Positions 19,337 to 27,662 are shown, counted from the first letter of the stretch. The stretch: 43,170 bases of DNA from an uncultured Selenomonadaceae bacterium (GCA_905234045.1 CAJOGS010000009.1:1-43170); one strand, 5' to 3'. Numbers and translations: made by a program. The notes: a model not told the origin generated them from the sequence alone.

Positions 19337-19378
19337 AAAAAAATTCTTAGCAAAAAAAATCTCAGCAACTAAGAATTT
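19334..19378 (-). terminator. Terminator of the hybrid kinase gene
   Basis: A perfect 10-bp inverted repeat, AAATTCTTAG (19341-19350) and CTAAGAATTT (19369-19378), is followed on the minus strand by a run of seven T. Confidence 0.7.
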
Positions 19379-19415
19379 ATCAACACACACTAAACTATAC
19401 CGTACTACCCGACTA
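19379..19415 (-). repeat. TAG array starting at the kinase stop
   Basis: The TAG stop is followed on the minus strand by TCGGGTAG, then TACGGTATAG and TTTAG. The spacing is less regular than in other arrays. Confidence 0.6.
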
Positions 19416-21701
19416 CGCCAAAACTTTTTTTAATTCTTCCATAAGTTTTGGAATATCAATCGGCTTTGCAATATGTCCGTTCATACCGGCGGCGAACGCG
19501 GCTTTTATATCTTCGTCAAAGGCGTTTGCAGTCATCGCCAAAATCGGCACGTTTGCAAGTTTTTTATTTTTCAGCTGACGAATTGCCGCCGTTGCCTCGT
19601 AGCCGTTCATTACAGGCATTTGCACGTCCATTAAAACAACATCAAAATAGCCTGCGCCTTTGTTTTTAAGTATTTCAATCGCGTCTTCGCCATTTATTGC
19701 CGTTTCAACTTCAAAGCCGCTCATTTCCAAAATCGCCGTGCCAATTTCGCGGTTTACGTCAATATCATCTACCAACAAAATTTTTTTGCCCTCTAAATCT
19801 GAAATATCATCAGAAATATTTTTGTCGCATTGTTTTTCTTTTTGAAGTTGCCGACCAATCGTATTTAATAAAGTTTGATGAAGTTCCGAACGAAAAACCG
19901 GCTTGTTGCAAAAAGCATTAACGCCCGCTTCCAACGCTTCATCTTTCACTGACACCCAATCATAAGCCGTCATTAAAATTATTACAGGTTTATCGCCGAC
20001 AATTTTACGAATTTGGCGCACAACTTCAAGCCCGCCCAAATCCGGCAATTTCCAATCAATGACGTATAAGCCGAATTTTTCGCCGACTTCGCCGGAATGT
20101 TTCGCACGCAGTACAGCCTCTTTGCCTGAAAGTGTCCAACTTGGATTCATTCCAAACGCGGATAACATTTTCGCCACGCCGTCGCAAGCGTCAAAATCAT
20201 CGTCAACTACAAGCGCATGAATTCCTTTCAATTCGGCAATGCTGAAATCTTTGTCATCGTCCTGAGCGATTCTGAAATTTGCACGAACAATAAATTCTGT
20301 ACCTTCGCCGGGCGCGGTTATAACTTCAATGGTGCCGTGCATTAAATCGACGATTCTTTTTGTAATCGCCATACCTAAGCCCGTGCCTTGAATACCGCTT
20401 ACAGTCGAAGTTTTTTCACGAGTAAACGCCTCAAAAATCGTTTCTGAAAATTCCTGCGTCATTCCCATTCCGTTATCTTTAACACGAATTTCATATTTGC
20501 CGTAACCTTCAGGCGCGCCTTCATGTTGAGAAACTTTCACAAATATTTTTCCGCCGGCTTGAGTATATTTAATTGCGTTCGATAAAAGATTTAACAGAAT
20601 TTGATTCAGCCGCAATTTGTCGCAAATAATATTTTCGTTCGTGACGCCCACCGCGTCCATAAAAAGCTCCTGCTGTTTCGCTTCTGCCTGTCCAATTATA
20701 ATTGTGTTTAAATCGTGTAAAATTTTCGGCAAACTGCAGAGAGATTCATCAAGTTCAATCTTGCCGCTTTCAATTCGGCTCATTTCCAAAACATCATTAA
20801 TCAGCGAAAGTAAATGACTTGAAGACGCCTTAATTTTTGCAAGATAATCAGTAACTCTTTCGGTGTCGCTAACGTCCTTCATTGCCAAATCGGTAAAACC
20901 AATTATGGCATTCATCGGCGTCCTTATATCGTGGCTCATTGAAGACAGAAAAGCCGTTTTCGCTTTAGATTTTTCTTCGGCGGCGATTTTTTCTTTTTCA
21001 AGTGCGATATTTTTTTCTCGCATCAAAATATCCGTGTAATGAATGTAAACAAAAATATCCGCCAGCGTCAATCCGTAACAAAGAATCGGTATCCGCCAAT
21101 CAATCGTTTGCAGAGGACCGCACGCAATGAAAAACAGCGGGAATGCAATACTGACTTTAAACTGTGTGATTTTTTCCGCAAAAGTTTTATTGCGGTTACG
21201 GTAAAGAAATGACATTAACGCGGCGGCAGGATACAGGCAATTTATGGCAAGCATTACTTTCCAGAGTATGCCAAATTTTACCGTTAAATCATCAGTGACG
21301 CTGAAATATAAACCTGTCAGCGGCGTTGTTACAAGCAGAGAAATATTTATCAGAAACGGCAAAAATATCAGCGTACGTTTATTTTTTAATTCCTCCGCGT
21401 CTTGATAAAGTTCCAAATATAAAAAAGCCTTGAACGCGCAAATTGCAAATAGTCCGAAATTCGTCATATCGACGCAATAAATTATCGGTATACTTTTTGG
21501 CAAATTGCCGTTCATAACCAAAATCAGCACAATGCAAGAAAAAAAATATGCCAGCTGAATTATAAGTACGTGCGAAAAACTTTTTTGCACGGGAGTTTCA
21601 TTAAAAACTTTCAACTGCTTGTAAAGTAAAATCGCAATCGCCGCCATACAAAAAGCGTTGGCGTAAACGTAGTTGAATACGTGATTTGAAAGTGAATCCA
21701 T
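19413..21701 (-). CDS. Membrane hybrid histidine kinase with two receiver domains
   Basis: A 762-residue sensor kinase. Residues 1-225 contain about seven hydrophobic segments. A short coiled coil (230-250) leads to the dimerisation domain with H257 in FLSSMSHDIRTPMNA. The ATPase domain has NLLSNAIKYT (371-380), the DNGMGM box (409-414) and GTGLGMAITKRI (439-450). Two receivers follow: D549 (VIDWKLPDLGG) and D692 (LMDVQMPVMNG), each with acidic pairs near 500-502 and 645-646 and a conserved Lys (K600, K746). There is no HPt domain, no DNA-binding output and no partner gene nearby, so the signal and target are unknown. ATG at 21701 follows AAGGGTGAT. It ends in TAG at an array. Confidence 0.93.
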   Translation of the reverse strand: MDSLSNHVFNYVYANAFCMAAIAILLYKQLKVFNETPVQKSFSHVLIIQLAYFFSCIVLILVMNGNLPKSIPIIYCVDMTNFGLFAICAFKAFLYLELYQDAEELKNKRTLIFLPFLINISLLVTTPLTGLYFSVTDDLTVKFGILWKVMLAINCLYPAAALMSFLYRNRNKTFAEKITQFKVSIAFPLFFIACGPLQTIDWRIPILCYGLTLADIFVYIHYTDILMREKNIALEKEKIAAEEKSKAKTAFLSSMSHDIRTPMNAIIGFTDLAMKDVSDTERVTDYLAKIKASSSHLLSLINDVLEMSRIESGKIELDESLCSLPKILHDLNTIIIGQAEAKQQELFMDAVGVTNENIICDKLRLNQILLNLLSNAIKYTQAGGKIFVKVSQHEGAPEGYGKYEIRVKDNGMGMTQEFSETIFEAFTREKTSTVSGIQGTGLGMAITKRIVDLMHGTIEVITAPGEGTEFIVRANFRIAQDDDKDFSIAELKGIHALVVDDDFDACDGVAKMLSAFGMNPSWTLSGKEAVLRAKHSGEVGEKFGLYVIDWKLPDLGGLEVVRQIRKIVGDKPVIILMTAYDWVSVKDEALEAGVNAFCNKPVFRSELHQTLLNTIGRQLQKEKQCDKNISDDISDLEGKKILLVDDIDVNREIGTAILEMSGFEVETAINGEDAIEILKNKGAGYFDVVLMDVQMPVMNGYEATAAIRQLKNKKLANVPILAMTANAFDEDIKAAFAAGMNGHIAKPIDIPKLMEELKKVLA

Positions 21702-21711
21702 AGGGCATCAC

Positions 21712-21757
21712 CCTTATTTAGATGGCTAGATGGTTAGATGGTTATATAGTTAGGTTT
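21712..21757 (+). repeat. Octad TAG array upstream of the kinase gene
   Basis: Plus-strand units TAGATGGC, TAGATGGT, TAGATGGT and shorter TAG steps lead straight into the left end of M6. Confidence 0.75.
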
Positions 21758-21934
21758 TAGGGGCTGTTGAATAAGTCTGTTATCAAATTTTTTCTTATTA
21801 AACTTACTTTTCTTTGTCTTGTCAAAGAGCAAACGCTCCTACTCGTCGCCTTTGCAAGAAAGATGCTTTTTGCGGTGCTGTTTTTTCGTTCTTAGTCAGC
21901 GTTTTTTAGTTCGCTAATCATCAGCTGTTTTTCT
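21757..21934. mobile_element. MITE-like element M6 (right end unclear)
   Basis: The left end TTAGGGGCTGTTGAATAAGT is clear. The interior has TCTTTGTCTTGTCAAAGAGC, CTCGTCGCCTTTGCAAG and GCGGTGCTGTTTTTTCG, all shared with M8, M10 and M12 in opposite orientation. I cannot see a good right terminal repeat. Confidence 0.6.
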
Positions 21935-21963
21935 AAAACCTAAAACCTAGTACCTAGAACCTA
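21935..21963 (-). repeat. Heptad TAG array starting at the PilP/GspC-like stop
   Basis: On the minus strand the TAG stop is followed by GTTCTAG, GTACTAG, GTTTTAG and GTTTTAG: five TAGs at an exact 7-base period. Confidence 0.85.
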
Positions 21964-22554
21964 ATCACTGCCTAAATCAATGTTCAAAATTTCGCCGTCT
22001 TCAAGAATTACAGAATCAGTAGCAATATCGACAATTTTTTTGCCGTTGATATTGTCGCCAATTCCCAAAATCAAATTTTCTTCGCCGGATTTTTTATCGT
22101 TATCAATAATTTTTTGAAATATCGCAGATTTATTTGCACCGACAATGGCAATGCCGCGCAAAATAAATTTAGTTTTAACCTGCGCGACGGGCGGCGAAAT
22201 AATTACAGACGGCAATTCAGGCGGCTTTTCAATTTTTTCTTTTGGCGGAACTTTGAAAGGATCGCCGACAAATAAATCATCAGAATTTGCGCCGACAACA
22301 ATTTTTATATTTTCATTGACGTTGGAATTTTCAGCGCGTTTTATCGTGACAATATTTTTATTTGTGTCGGCAGTTTCGACAACTTCAGGCGGCGGCGTTT
22401 CAGTCAAAATAATTTCTTCGCCGCCGCTGTCGTCCGTCAAAAATAAACCTGCCGCAAATATAAAACAAATGCACAAGCCCGCAAATCTGATTTTATTTTC
22501 TCGAATTTCTTTGAGGTCTTTCTGCCAAATATTTTTTAGTTCATCGTCGAACAT
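21961..22554 (-). CDS. Single-pass membrane protein with a PilP/GspC-like C-terminal domain
   Basis: A 197-residue protein with a short charged N-terminus, one membrane helix at about 24-40, a Pro/Glu-rich linker (52-120), and a C-terminal domain (about 127-195). The domain runs FILRGIAIVGANKSAIF to GDNINGKKIVDI to VILEDGEILNI. This pattern resembles the homology region of GspC and PilP, inner-membrane parts of type II secretion or type IV pilus machines. That is a pattern match only; no other secretion gene is nearby. Its ATG overlaps the pyrG stop as TAATG, so the two are translationally coupled. The TAG stop opens an array. Confidence 0.6.
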   Translation of the reverse strand: MFDDELKNIWQKDLKEIRENKIRFAGLCICFIFAAGLFLTDDSGGEEIILTETPPPEVVETADTNKNIVTIKRAENSNVNENIKIVVGANSDDLFVGDPFKVPPKEKIEKPPELPSVIISPPVAQVKTKFILRGIAIVGANKSAIFQKIIDNDKKSGEENLILGIGDNINGKKIVDIATDSVILEDGEILNIDLGSD

Positions 22555-24159
22555 TATTTATTTTCCAGAAGTTGCAACGCGGCATTAACAAATGCCTTGA
22601 AAAGCGGGTGCGGGTGATTGGGACGCGATTTTAATTCAGGGTGAAATTGGCAACCGACAAACCACGGGTGTAAATTTTTATTCAATTCGACAATTTCAAC
22701 CAAACTGTCATCAGGCAAAACGCCCGCAATTACCATACCTTTTTCAGTGAAAATTTCACGGTATTTATTATTGAACTCGAAACGATGGCGATGGCGTTCC
22801 TGAATTTCAAAAATTTCATTGTCGCCGAAATAAGCCGCCGCAGTAAAAGTATTTGGCGTAACCTTGCAAGGATACGCGCCGAGCCGCATTGTACCGCCTT
22901 TATTTATTACGTTTAATTGAGAATCCATTAACGCAATAACGGGATTTTCAGTTTCAGGATTAAATTCAGTTGAATTTGAATCAGCAAAATTGCAAACATT
23001 GCGGGCAAATTCAATAACCGCGCATTGCATACCGAGACACAATCCCAAAAATGGAATTTTATTTTCACGGGCGTATTTAATCGCTTTAATCTTGCCTTCA
23101 ACGCCTCTATCGCCAAAGCCGCCCGGTACAAGAATACCTTTGCAACCGTTGAAAATTTCGTCCAAATCTGTTTCAGGATTTTCAATAGCTTCTGCGTTGA
23201 CAAATTTAACGCTGACGGCGGCAGAGTTGTCAATTCCCGCGTGATTAAGTGCCTCAACTACCGAAATATAAGCGTCAGGCAATTCAACATATTTGCCGAC
23301 GACCGCAATTTTAATTTTGTATTCGGGATTTTTAATTTTGTAAACCATACGTTCCCAATCTTCCATTTTTGCGGGAGATTGCGGCAGGTTCAATTTTTCC
23401 AAAACAATTTTATCAAGCCCTTCATTTTGCATAATCAAAGGCACTTCATAAATTGTGGACGCCGTGCGATTTTCAATTACTGCATCTTCGTCAACGTCGC
23501 AGAAAAGCGCAATTTTTTTCTTCATTGCGCGGGAAATAGTTTGCTCCGTGCGGCAGACCAAAATATCCGGCTGAATCCCGATTGAACGCAATTCTTTAAC
23601 GCTGTGTTGCGTAGGTTTAGTTTTGAGTTCGCCCGCCGCGCCAATGTACGGCAATAACGTAACGTGAATATAAAGCGCGTCATTTTTGCCGACTTCTTTT
23701 TTGACTTGGCGAATTGCTTCCAAAAACGGCAGTGATTCAATATCACCGACAGTGCCGCCGACTTCAGTTATAACAACGTCCGCTTGATCTGATTCGGCAA
23801 CCACGTAAACTCTGGCTTTAATTTCGTTTGTAACGTGCGGAATAACTTGCACGGTTGAGCCGAGATACTGACCAATAAATTTTGCCCGTCGTCGTATTTG
23901 AATTTTTCGTCAGATTGATATCAATAAATCTTTCGTAGTGTCCCAAGTCTAAATCCGTTTCCGCGCCGTCTTCAGTAACAAAAACTTCGCCATGTTGGTA
24001 AGGACTCATTGTGCCGGGATCTATGTTTATATATGGATCAAACTTTTGAATTGTAACCTTAAGACCGCGACTTTTTAAGAGCCTGCCAAGTGCCGCCGCA
24101 GTTATGCCTTTGCCGAGCGATGAAACTACTCCGCCCGTCACGAAAATATATTTAGACAT
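22554..24159 (-). pseudogene. pyrG: CTP synthase, frameshifted by an apparent 26-bp deletion
   Basis: PyrG makes CTP from UTP, ATP and glutamine. The first 104 residues are normal ([10 protein letters not shown] at 9-18, then [13 protein letters not shown] to TTGKIYWSV). That frame then reads into nonsense and stops at 23818. The rest is intact in another frame from [18 protein letters not shown], with the glutaminase Cys (FLGLCLGMQ) and the His-Glu pair (CQFHPE). The family has about eight residues (a KERRG-type segment) at the junction. The junction word GGTCAGTA (23866-23873) can encode both the upstream W-S-V and the downstream G-Q-Y, so loss of 26 bases between two copies of that 8-mer would produce this. 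ATG at 24159 follows AAGGGAG. Real loss would require CTP salvage. Confidence 0.9.
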
Positions 24160-24174
24160 TGAAAAACTCCCTTC

Positions 24175-24268
24175 GGTAGTTTAGTAGTGCGATAGTTTGA
24201 TAGTGCGATAGTAAATCACTATACTACTACCACACTATAACACTATAACACTATACCACTACAAAACT
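24175..24268. repeat. TAG-array hairpin between pyrG and rpoE, no inserted element
   Basis: The plus-strand arm has GATAGTTT and GATAGTGC units of 8 bases. The minus-strand arm starts with the TAG stop of rpoE and continues TAGTTTTG, TAGTGGTA, TAGTGTTA, TAGTGTTA, TAGTGTGG. The arms pair around AAATC. It looks like the unoccupied form of the sites that hold MITEs elsewhere. Confidence 0.88.
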
Positions 24269-24572
24269 ACTCCATCATTTCATCAGTTCTATCTTGTTTA
24301 GTACGAGTTGCCCCGCGCTTTTTGGTTTCCGGCGGATCCCATTCAGCCAAGCCCCATTTTTTCTTTTCGGGATTGTATTGAAAGCGGCTGTCCATGTTAA
24401 TCATTGTATAAACTTCTGAAATCGCCGCCGCCTCGTTTTGCGTAGATTTATTTTTCAGCTTGAAAATTTCTAAGATTAAATCTTTGTAATAAATGTGGTT
24501 ATCTTTTCCGGCGTCATTTAAAATTTTATACGCCAAATCAACCTCCGACATATCTTCAAATTTTTTCGTCAT
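24267..24572 (-). CDS. rpoE: DNA-directed RNA polymerase subunit delta
   Basis: A 101-residue protein with the HARE-HTH domain of the Bacillota delta subunit (SEVDLAYKILNDAGKDNHIYY at the start, then SRFQYNPEKKKWGLAEW). Delta displaces RNA from polymerase and speeds recycling. The typical long acidic tail is almost missing: after the domain there are only about 25 mixed-charge residues. The ATG at 24572 was chosen because GGGAGG lies 7 bases before it; a TTG 15 bases further up overlaps that site. It follows the L,D-transpeptidase gene by 18 bp, and pyrG comes next, the usual rpoE-pyrG neighbourhood. Confidence 0.88.
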   Translation of the reverse strand: MTKKFEDMSEVDLAYKILNDAGKDNHIYYKDLILEIFKLKNKSTQNEAAAISEVYTMINMDSRFQYNPEKKKWGLAEWDPPETKKRGATRTKQDRTDEMME

Positions 24573-24590
24573 TATTTTACCTCCCAAAAA

Positions 24591-25268
24591 TTAAATTTCA
24601 CCGCCGAAATTTTCCAGTGAATCAATTACAACAACGCAATTTTCTTGTACATTTTGAATAACGAAAAGCATTTTTTCTTCAGGAATTGCGACACAGCCGC
24701 CTGTCCAAGGCTTTTTATCTCCGAAGCAGTGCAGGAAAATTGCAGAGCCTTTGCCGGGCGTGCCGTTTTCATTGTAGCTGATGTTCAAGCAATACATGTA
24801 TTGCGGATTGTAATCAATAATATGTTCGCCGGCTGCCTTGTTGAGCGCGGGGAAATCTTTGATATTAACCATTTCGTTATATTTGTAGTTGGAATCGCCG
24901 CTCCAATAAAAATTTTCGTCAACTTGAATATAAGGGAGCATACAACCGGGATTGTAAGCAATGCCGAATGCCTTTGTAAAATGGAAAGTGCCTACAGGGG
25001 TTTTGTTGTCGCCTTCTCTGGTTTTACCGAGACCTTCTTTGCCGATAAAACCGGGCGTAGACATAATCTGTTGCCAAACACCGTCAATTTTTTCATGCAT
25101 TGAAATCCAAGCAGTAGTTTTTTCGCCGAGTTGCGCAACTACAAAAAGTTGAGTAGCGTTTTGAGCGGCGGGAAGATTTTTAACCCATTGCGGCGATTCT
25201 GCAGCTGAAACTTTACTTACTAACAAAAAACTCACCACTAACATTAAACTAAAAAATTTTTTAAGCAT
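24591..25268 (-). CDS. Exported L,D-transpeptidase (YkuD domain)
   Basis: A 225-residue protein with a signal peptide (MLKKFF, a hydrophobic core, then VSAAES) and a YkuD catalytic domain. H180 (IFLHCFGD) and C192 (WTGGCVAIPEE) give the His-Cys pattern; the motif reads TGGC instead of the usual SHGC. This type sits outside the membrane and forms 3-3 peptidoglycan cross-links or attaches proteins. KTREGDNKTPVGTFHF is the typical substrate-side loop. ATG at 25268 follows GGAG. It is probably co-transcribed with rpoE, 18 bp downstream. Confidence 0.9.
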   Translation of the reverse strand: MLKKFFSLMLVVSFLLVSKVSAAESPQWVKNLPAAQNATQLFVVAQLGEKTTAWISMHEKIDGVWQQIMSTPGFIGKEGLGKTREGDNKTPVGTFHFTKAFGIAYNPGCMLPYIQVDENFYWSGDSNYKYNEMVNIKDFPALNKAAGEHIIDYNPQYMYCLNISYNENGTPGKGSAIFLHCFGDKKPWTGGCVAIPEEKMLFVIQNVQENCVVVIDSLENFGGEI

Positions 25269-25312
25269 TTTTATTTTCTCCAGTATTTCAAAATAATTTA
25301 AAAATGTTTTTT

Positions 25313-25345
25313 GTAGATCTACAGTAGATAGTGATTAGTTACTAG
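25313..25345 (+). repeat. TAG array left of M7
   Basis: Plus-strand TAGATAGTGATTAGTTAC leads directly into the CTAG that opens M7. Confidence 0.65.
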
Positions 25346-25488
25346 GGCGTGTAGAATAAATCAATTTTTACTGATGAAATTTTTTTAAATGTACGTTCTT
25401 TTTTCCGAAGCAAAAGTAGTTGGATAGTGGTGTAGCTATCAGCTATTGGCTATCGAACTACTTTTGCGGATTTTTCAACACGCCCTAG
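25342..25488. mobile_element. MITE-like element M7, shortest complete copy
   Basis: 147 bp, from CTAGGGCGTGTAGAATAAA (25342) to TTTTTCAACACGCCCTAG (ends 25488). The ends are near-perfect inverted repeats with CTAG at both edges. The interior has only TTTTTTCCGAAGCAAAAG, an array-like segment and TTTTGCGGATTTTTC, so it may be close to the minimal mobile form. Confidence 0.92.
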
Positions 25489-25529
25489 TCCCTAGTCTCT
25501 AGTCCCTACCCACTAACCACTACCCACTA
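25485..25529 (-). repeat. Heptad TAG array starting at the argS stop
   Basis: On the minus strand the argS TAG stop is followed by seven-base units TGGGTAG, TGGTTAG, TGGGTAG, GGACTAG, AGACTAG and GGACTAG. The last CTAG is the edge of M7. Confidence 0.9.
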
Positions 25530-27185
25530 CATGGAGGTTGGAGCAGAAACGCCCAAAAGATTCAGCGCGTGTTTGATTGTATGCGCGGTAATTTTTACAA
25601 GTGCAAGCCGCGCCTTTGCCAAATCTTCATCAACTCCCAAAATTCTGCAGTCACGATAAAAGCTGTGGAATTGCGCCGCCAAATCGTAAACATAACGCGC
25701 TATTCTTTGCGGTGCAAATTCTGCCGCCGCCTTTTCAATTTCATCTGGATATTCAAAAATTTTATTAATCAAGTCAATTTCTGCGGCAGTCGTCATCATT
25801 GAAAATTTTGGCGCGTCTGGAACTGTTAAGCCGACTTCGGCAGTTTGGCGGAAAATGCTGCAAATTCTGGCGTGTGCATATTGAATATAATACACGGGAT
25901 TTTCTGAACTTTGTTTTTTCGCCAAATCCAAATCAAAATCGAGTTGGCTGTCAATCGAACGCATTAAAAAGAAATATCTTGCCGCGTCCGTGCCGACTTC
26001 TTCCATTAACTCACGAAGTGTAATACTTTCGCCGGTACGTTTGGACATTTTGACGAGTTCGCCGCCCCTGTACAGTGAAACCATTTGCAGGAGCAAAATT
26101 TTCAAATTATCGGCATTGTAACCGAGTGCGGACATTGCCGCCTTGACTCTGCAAATATAGCCGTGATGATCTGCGCCCCAAAGATTTATCAGCTGACTAA
26201 ATCCGCGTTCAAATTTGTCTTTGTGGTAGGCAATATCTGCCGCCAAATAAGTCGGCACGCCGTTTTCACGAACTACAACGCGGTCTTTGTCGTCGCCGTA
26301 CTTCGTGGAGGCAAGCCATAACGCGCCGTCTTTTTCGTAAATTTCGCCGCGTTCGCGCAGAACTTTTATAGCGTCGTTAATTTTGTCGGGGTGCAATTTT
26401 CTTTCACTGAACCAAACATCAAAATTAACTTGGAAATTCGCCAAATCTTTTTTGAGTTCGGCAAGTTTGTCGGCGTAAGCTAAATCTTCCAAAACTTTCA
26501 GGCGTTCATCTTCCGGCAATGACAAATATTTATCGCCGTCGCGTTCGATAATTTTTTTAGTCGTGTCGATAATGTCAACAGCATGATAGCCGTTTTCAGG
26601 AAATTCGACAGGTTGCCCCAAAAGTTCCAAATATCTGGCGTTCACTGACTTTGCAAGATTTTCCATTTGATTTCCGGCGTCGTTAATGTAATATTCGCTT
26701 TCGACGTTGTAACCTGCGGCGCGCAAAATATTTACAATGGCGGAACCTGCCGCCGCGCCGCGTCCGTGTCCTACGTGCAAAAGTCCCGTCGGATTTGCGC
26801 TGACATATTCAATTTGAATCGGAATATTTTTTTTGTTTGGCAGTTGCCCAAAATTTTCCAATTCGTCAAAAATATTTTTCAGTTCGCTGTAAATTACGTC
26901 CGCTTTCAGATAAAAATTCATAAAGCCCGCGCCCGCAATTTCGATTTTTTCAAGCCATTCTTCAGAAATTCTTGATTTAATTTCATCAGCAATTTTTCTC
27001 GGTGCAGTATGAAAAATTTTAGCAGTCTGCATTGCAAAATTGGTTGAAAAGTCGCCAAATTCTTTTTTTGGCGGAACTTCCAAAGAAATTTCCGGCAATT
27101 CGCCTGTAGATTTTAAAACGCCTTCAGAAATTGCGGATTCAGCCGCAACTTTTACCGCGTCAATGATTTTTTGTTTTACGTCCAA
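25527..27185 (-). CDS. argS: Arginyl-tRNA synthetase
   Basis: A class I synthetase of 552 residues that charges tRNA(Arg). The HIGH motif is HVGH at 137-140, in NPTGLLHVGHGRG; KMSKR is at 379-383. The N-terminal Add1 domain and the C-terminal anticodon-binding domain (YIQYAHARICSI, then LNLLGV near the end) are present. The start is TTG at 27185 behind GGGGG, since an ATG just upstream is out of frame. An inverted repeat GCGCCG/CGGCGC (27225-27230 and 27251-27256) lies in the leader; I see no T-box sequence. Confidence 0.96.
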   Translation of the reverse strand: MDVKQKIIDAVKVAAESAISEGVLKSTGELPEISLEVPPKKEFGDFSTNFAMQTAKIFHTAPRKIADEIKSRISEEWLEKIEIAGAGFMNFYLKADVIYSELKNIFDELENFGQLPNKKNIPIQIEYVSANPTGLLHVGHGRGAAAGSAIVNILRAAGYNVESEYYINDAGNQMENLAKSVNARYLELLGQPVEFPENGYHAVDIIDTTKKIIERDGDKYLSLPEDERLKVLEDLAYADKLAELKKDLANFQVNFDVWFSERKLHPDKINDAIKVLRERGEIYEKDGALWLASTKYGDDKDRVVVRENGVPTYLAADIAYHKDKFERGFSQLINLWGADHHGYICRVKAAMSALGYNADNLKILLLQMVSLYRGGELVKMSKRTGESITLRELMEEVGTDAARYFFLMRSIDSQLDFDLDLAKKQSSENPVYYIQYAHARICSIFRQTAEVGLTVPDAPKFSMMTTAAEIDLINKIFEYPDEIEKAAAEFAPQRIARYVYDLAAQFHSFYRDCRILGVDEDLAKARLALVKITAHTIKHALNLLGVSAPTSM

Positions 27186-27307
27186 AACATTTCCCCCTGT
27201 AAAAAATTAGCCATTACGCCAAACGCGCCGCCTTATTTAAAGAAAAATGACGGCGCAATTATTTTTCAAAATATTTTTTTCAATTATACAATGACGCCGC
27301 TTTTATG

Positions 27308-27359
27308 TCAAAATAGTTGGATAGTGCGATAGTTGGATAGTGTGATAGCAATTTACTAG
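27308..27359 (+). repeat. Octad TAG array left of M8
   Basis: Plus-strand units TAGTTGGA, TAGTGCGA, TAGTTGGA, TAGTGTGA have an exact 8-base period and lead toward the CTAG of M8. Confidence 0.85.
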
Positions 27360-27634
27360 GGCGTGTTGAAAAATTGATTGAAAATGCTAACGAATTATTT
27401 TTTGTTCGATGAGAACGAAGAACTAAGAGGCCGCACAGGACGTGCGGCGCGGGCGGTGCGTTTTTTTCGTGGACGAAAAAACAGCACCGCAAAAACGCCC
27501 TTTCTTGTTGGTACTTTTTCAGCTAAAGAGCACGCTTGCTACGCAACCGCGCAGGGCAAGCAAAGAAAAAGTACGTTAAATATATAAAAACTTTCAAGAA
27601 AAAATTTGATAACAGAATTTTTCAAAACACACTA
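27356..27634. mobile_element. MITE-like element M8
   Basis: Starts CTAGGGCGTGTTGAAAAATT; the right end TTTTTCAAAACACACTAAC is degenerate. The interior carries GGACGTGCGGCGCGGGCGG, AAAAAACAGCACCGCAAAAA and CAAGCAAAGAAAAAGTACG modules. The short open frames in it are by-products of the repeat. It accounts for most of the 513-bp gap 27186-27698. Confidence 0.8.
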
Positions 27635-27662
27635 ACACACTATAAAACTACACAACTACTTT
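27626..27662 (-). repeat. Octad TAG array right of M8
   Basis: Minus-strand TAGTTGTG, TAGTTTTA, TAGTGTGT and TAGTGTG units face the array at 27308-27359 across M8. This one begins about 36 bp after the ABC gene's TGA stop, not at the stop. Confidence 0.75.

Noticed and set aside
23818-23873. Programmed frameshift in pyrG
   Set aside because: About eight conserved residues are absent from both frames, so a deletion fits better.
27186-27260. T-box leader upstream of argS
   Set aside because: An inverted repeat GCGCCG/CGGCGC is present, but the conserved T-box sequence and a following T-run are not.
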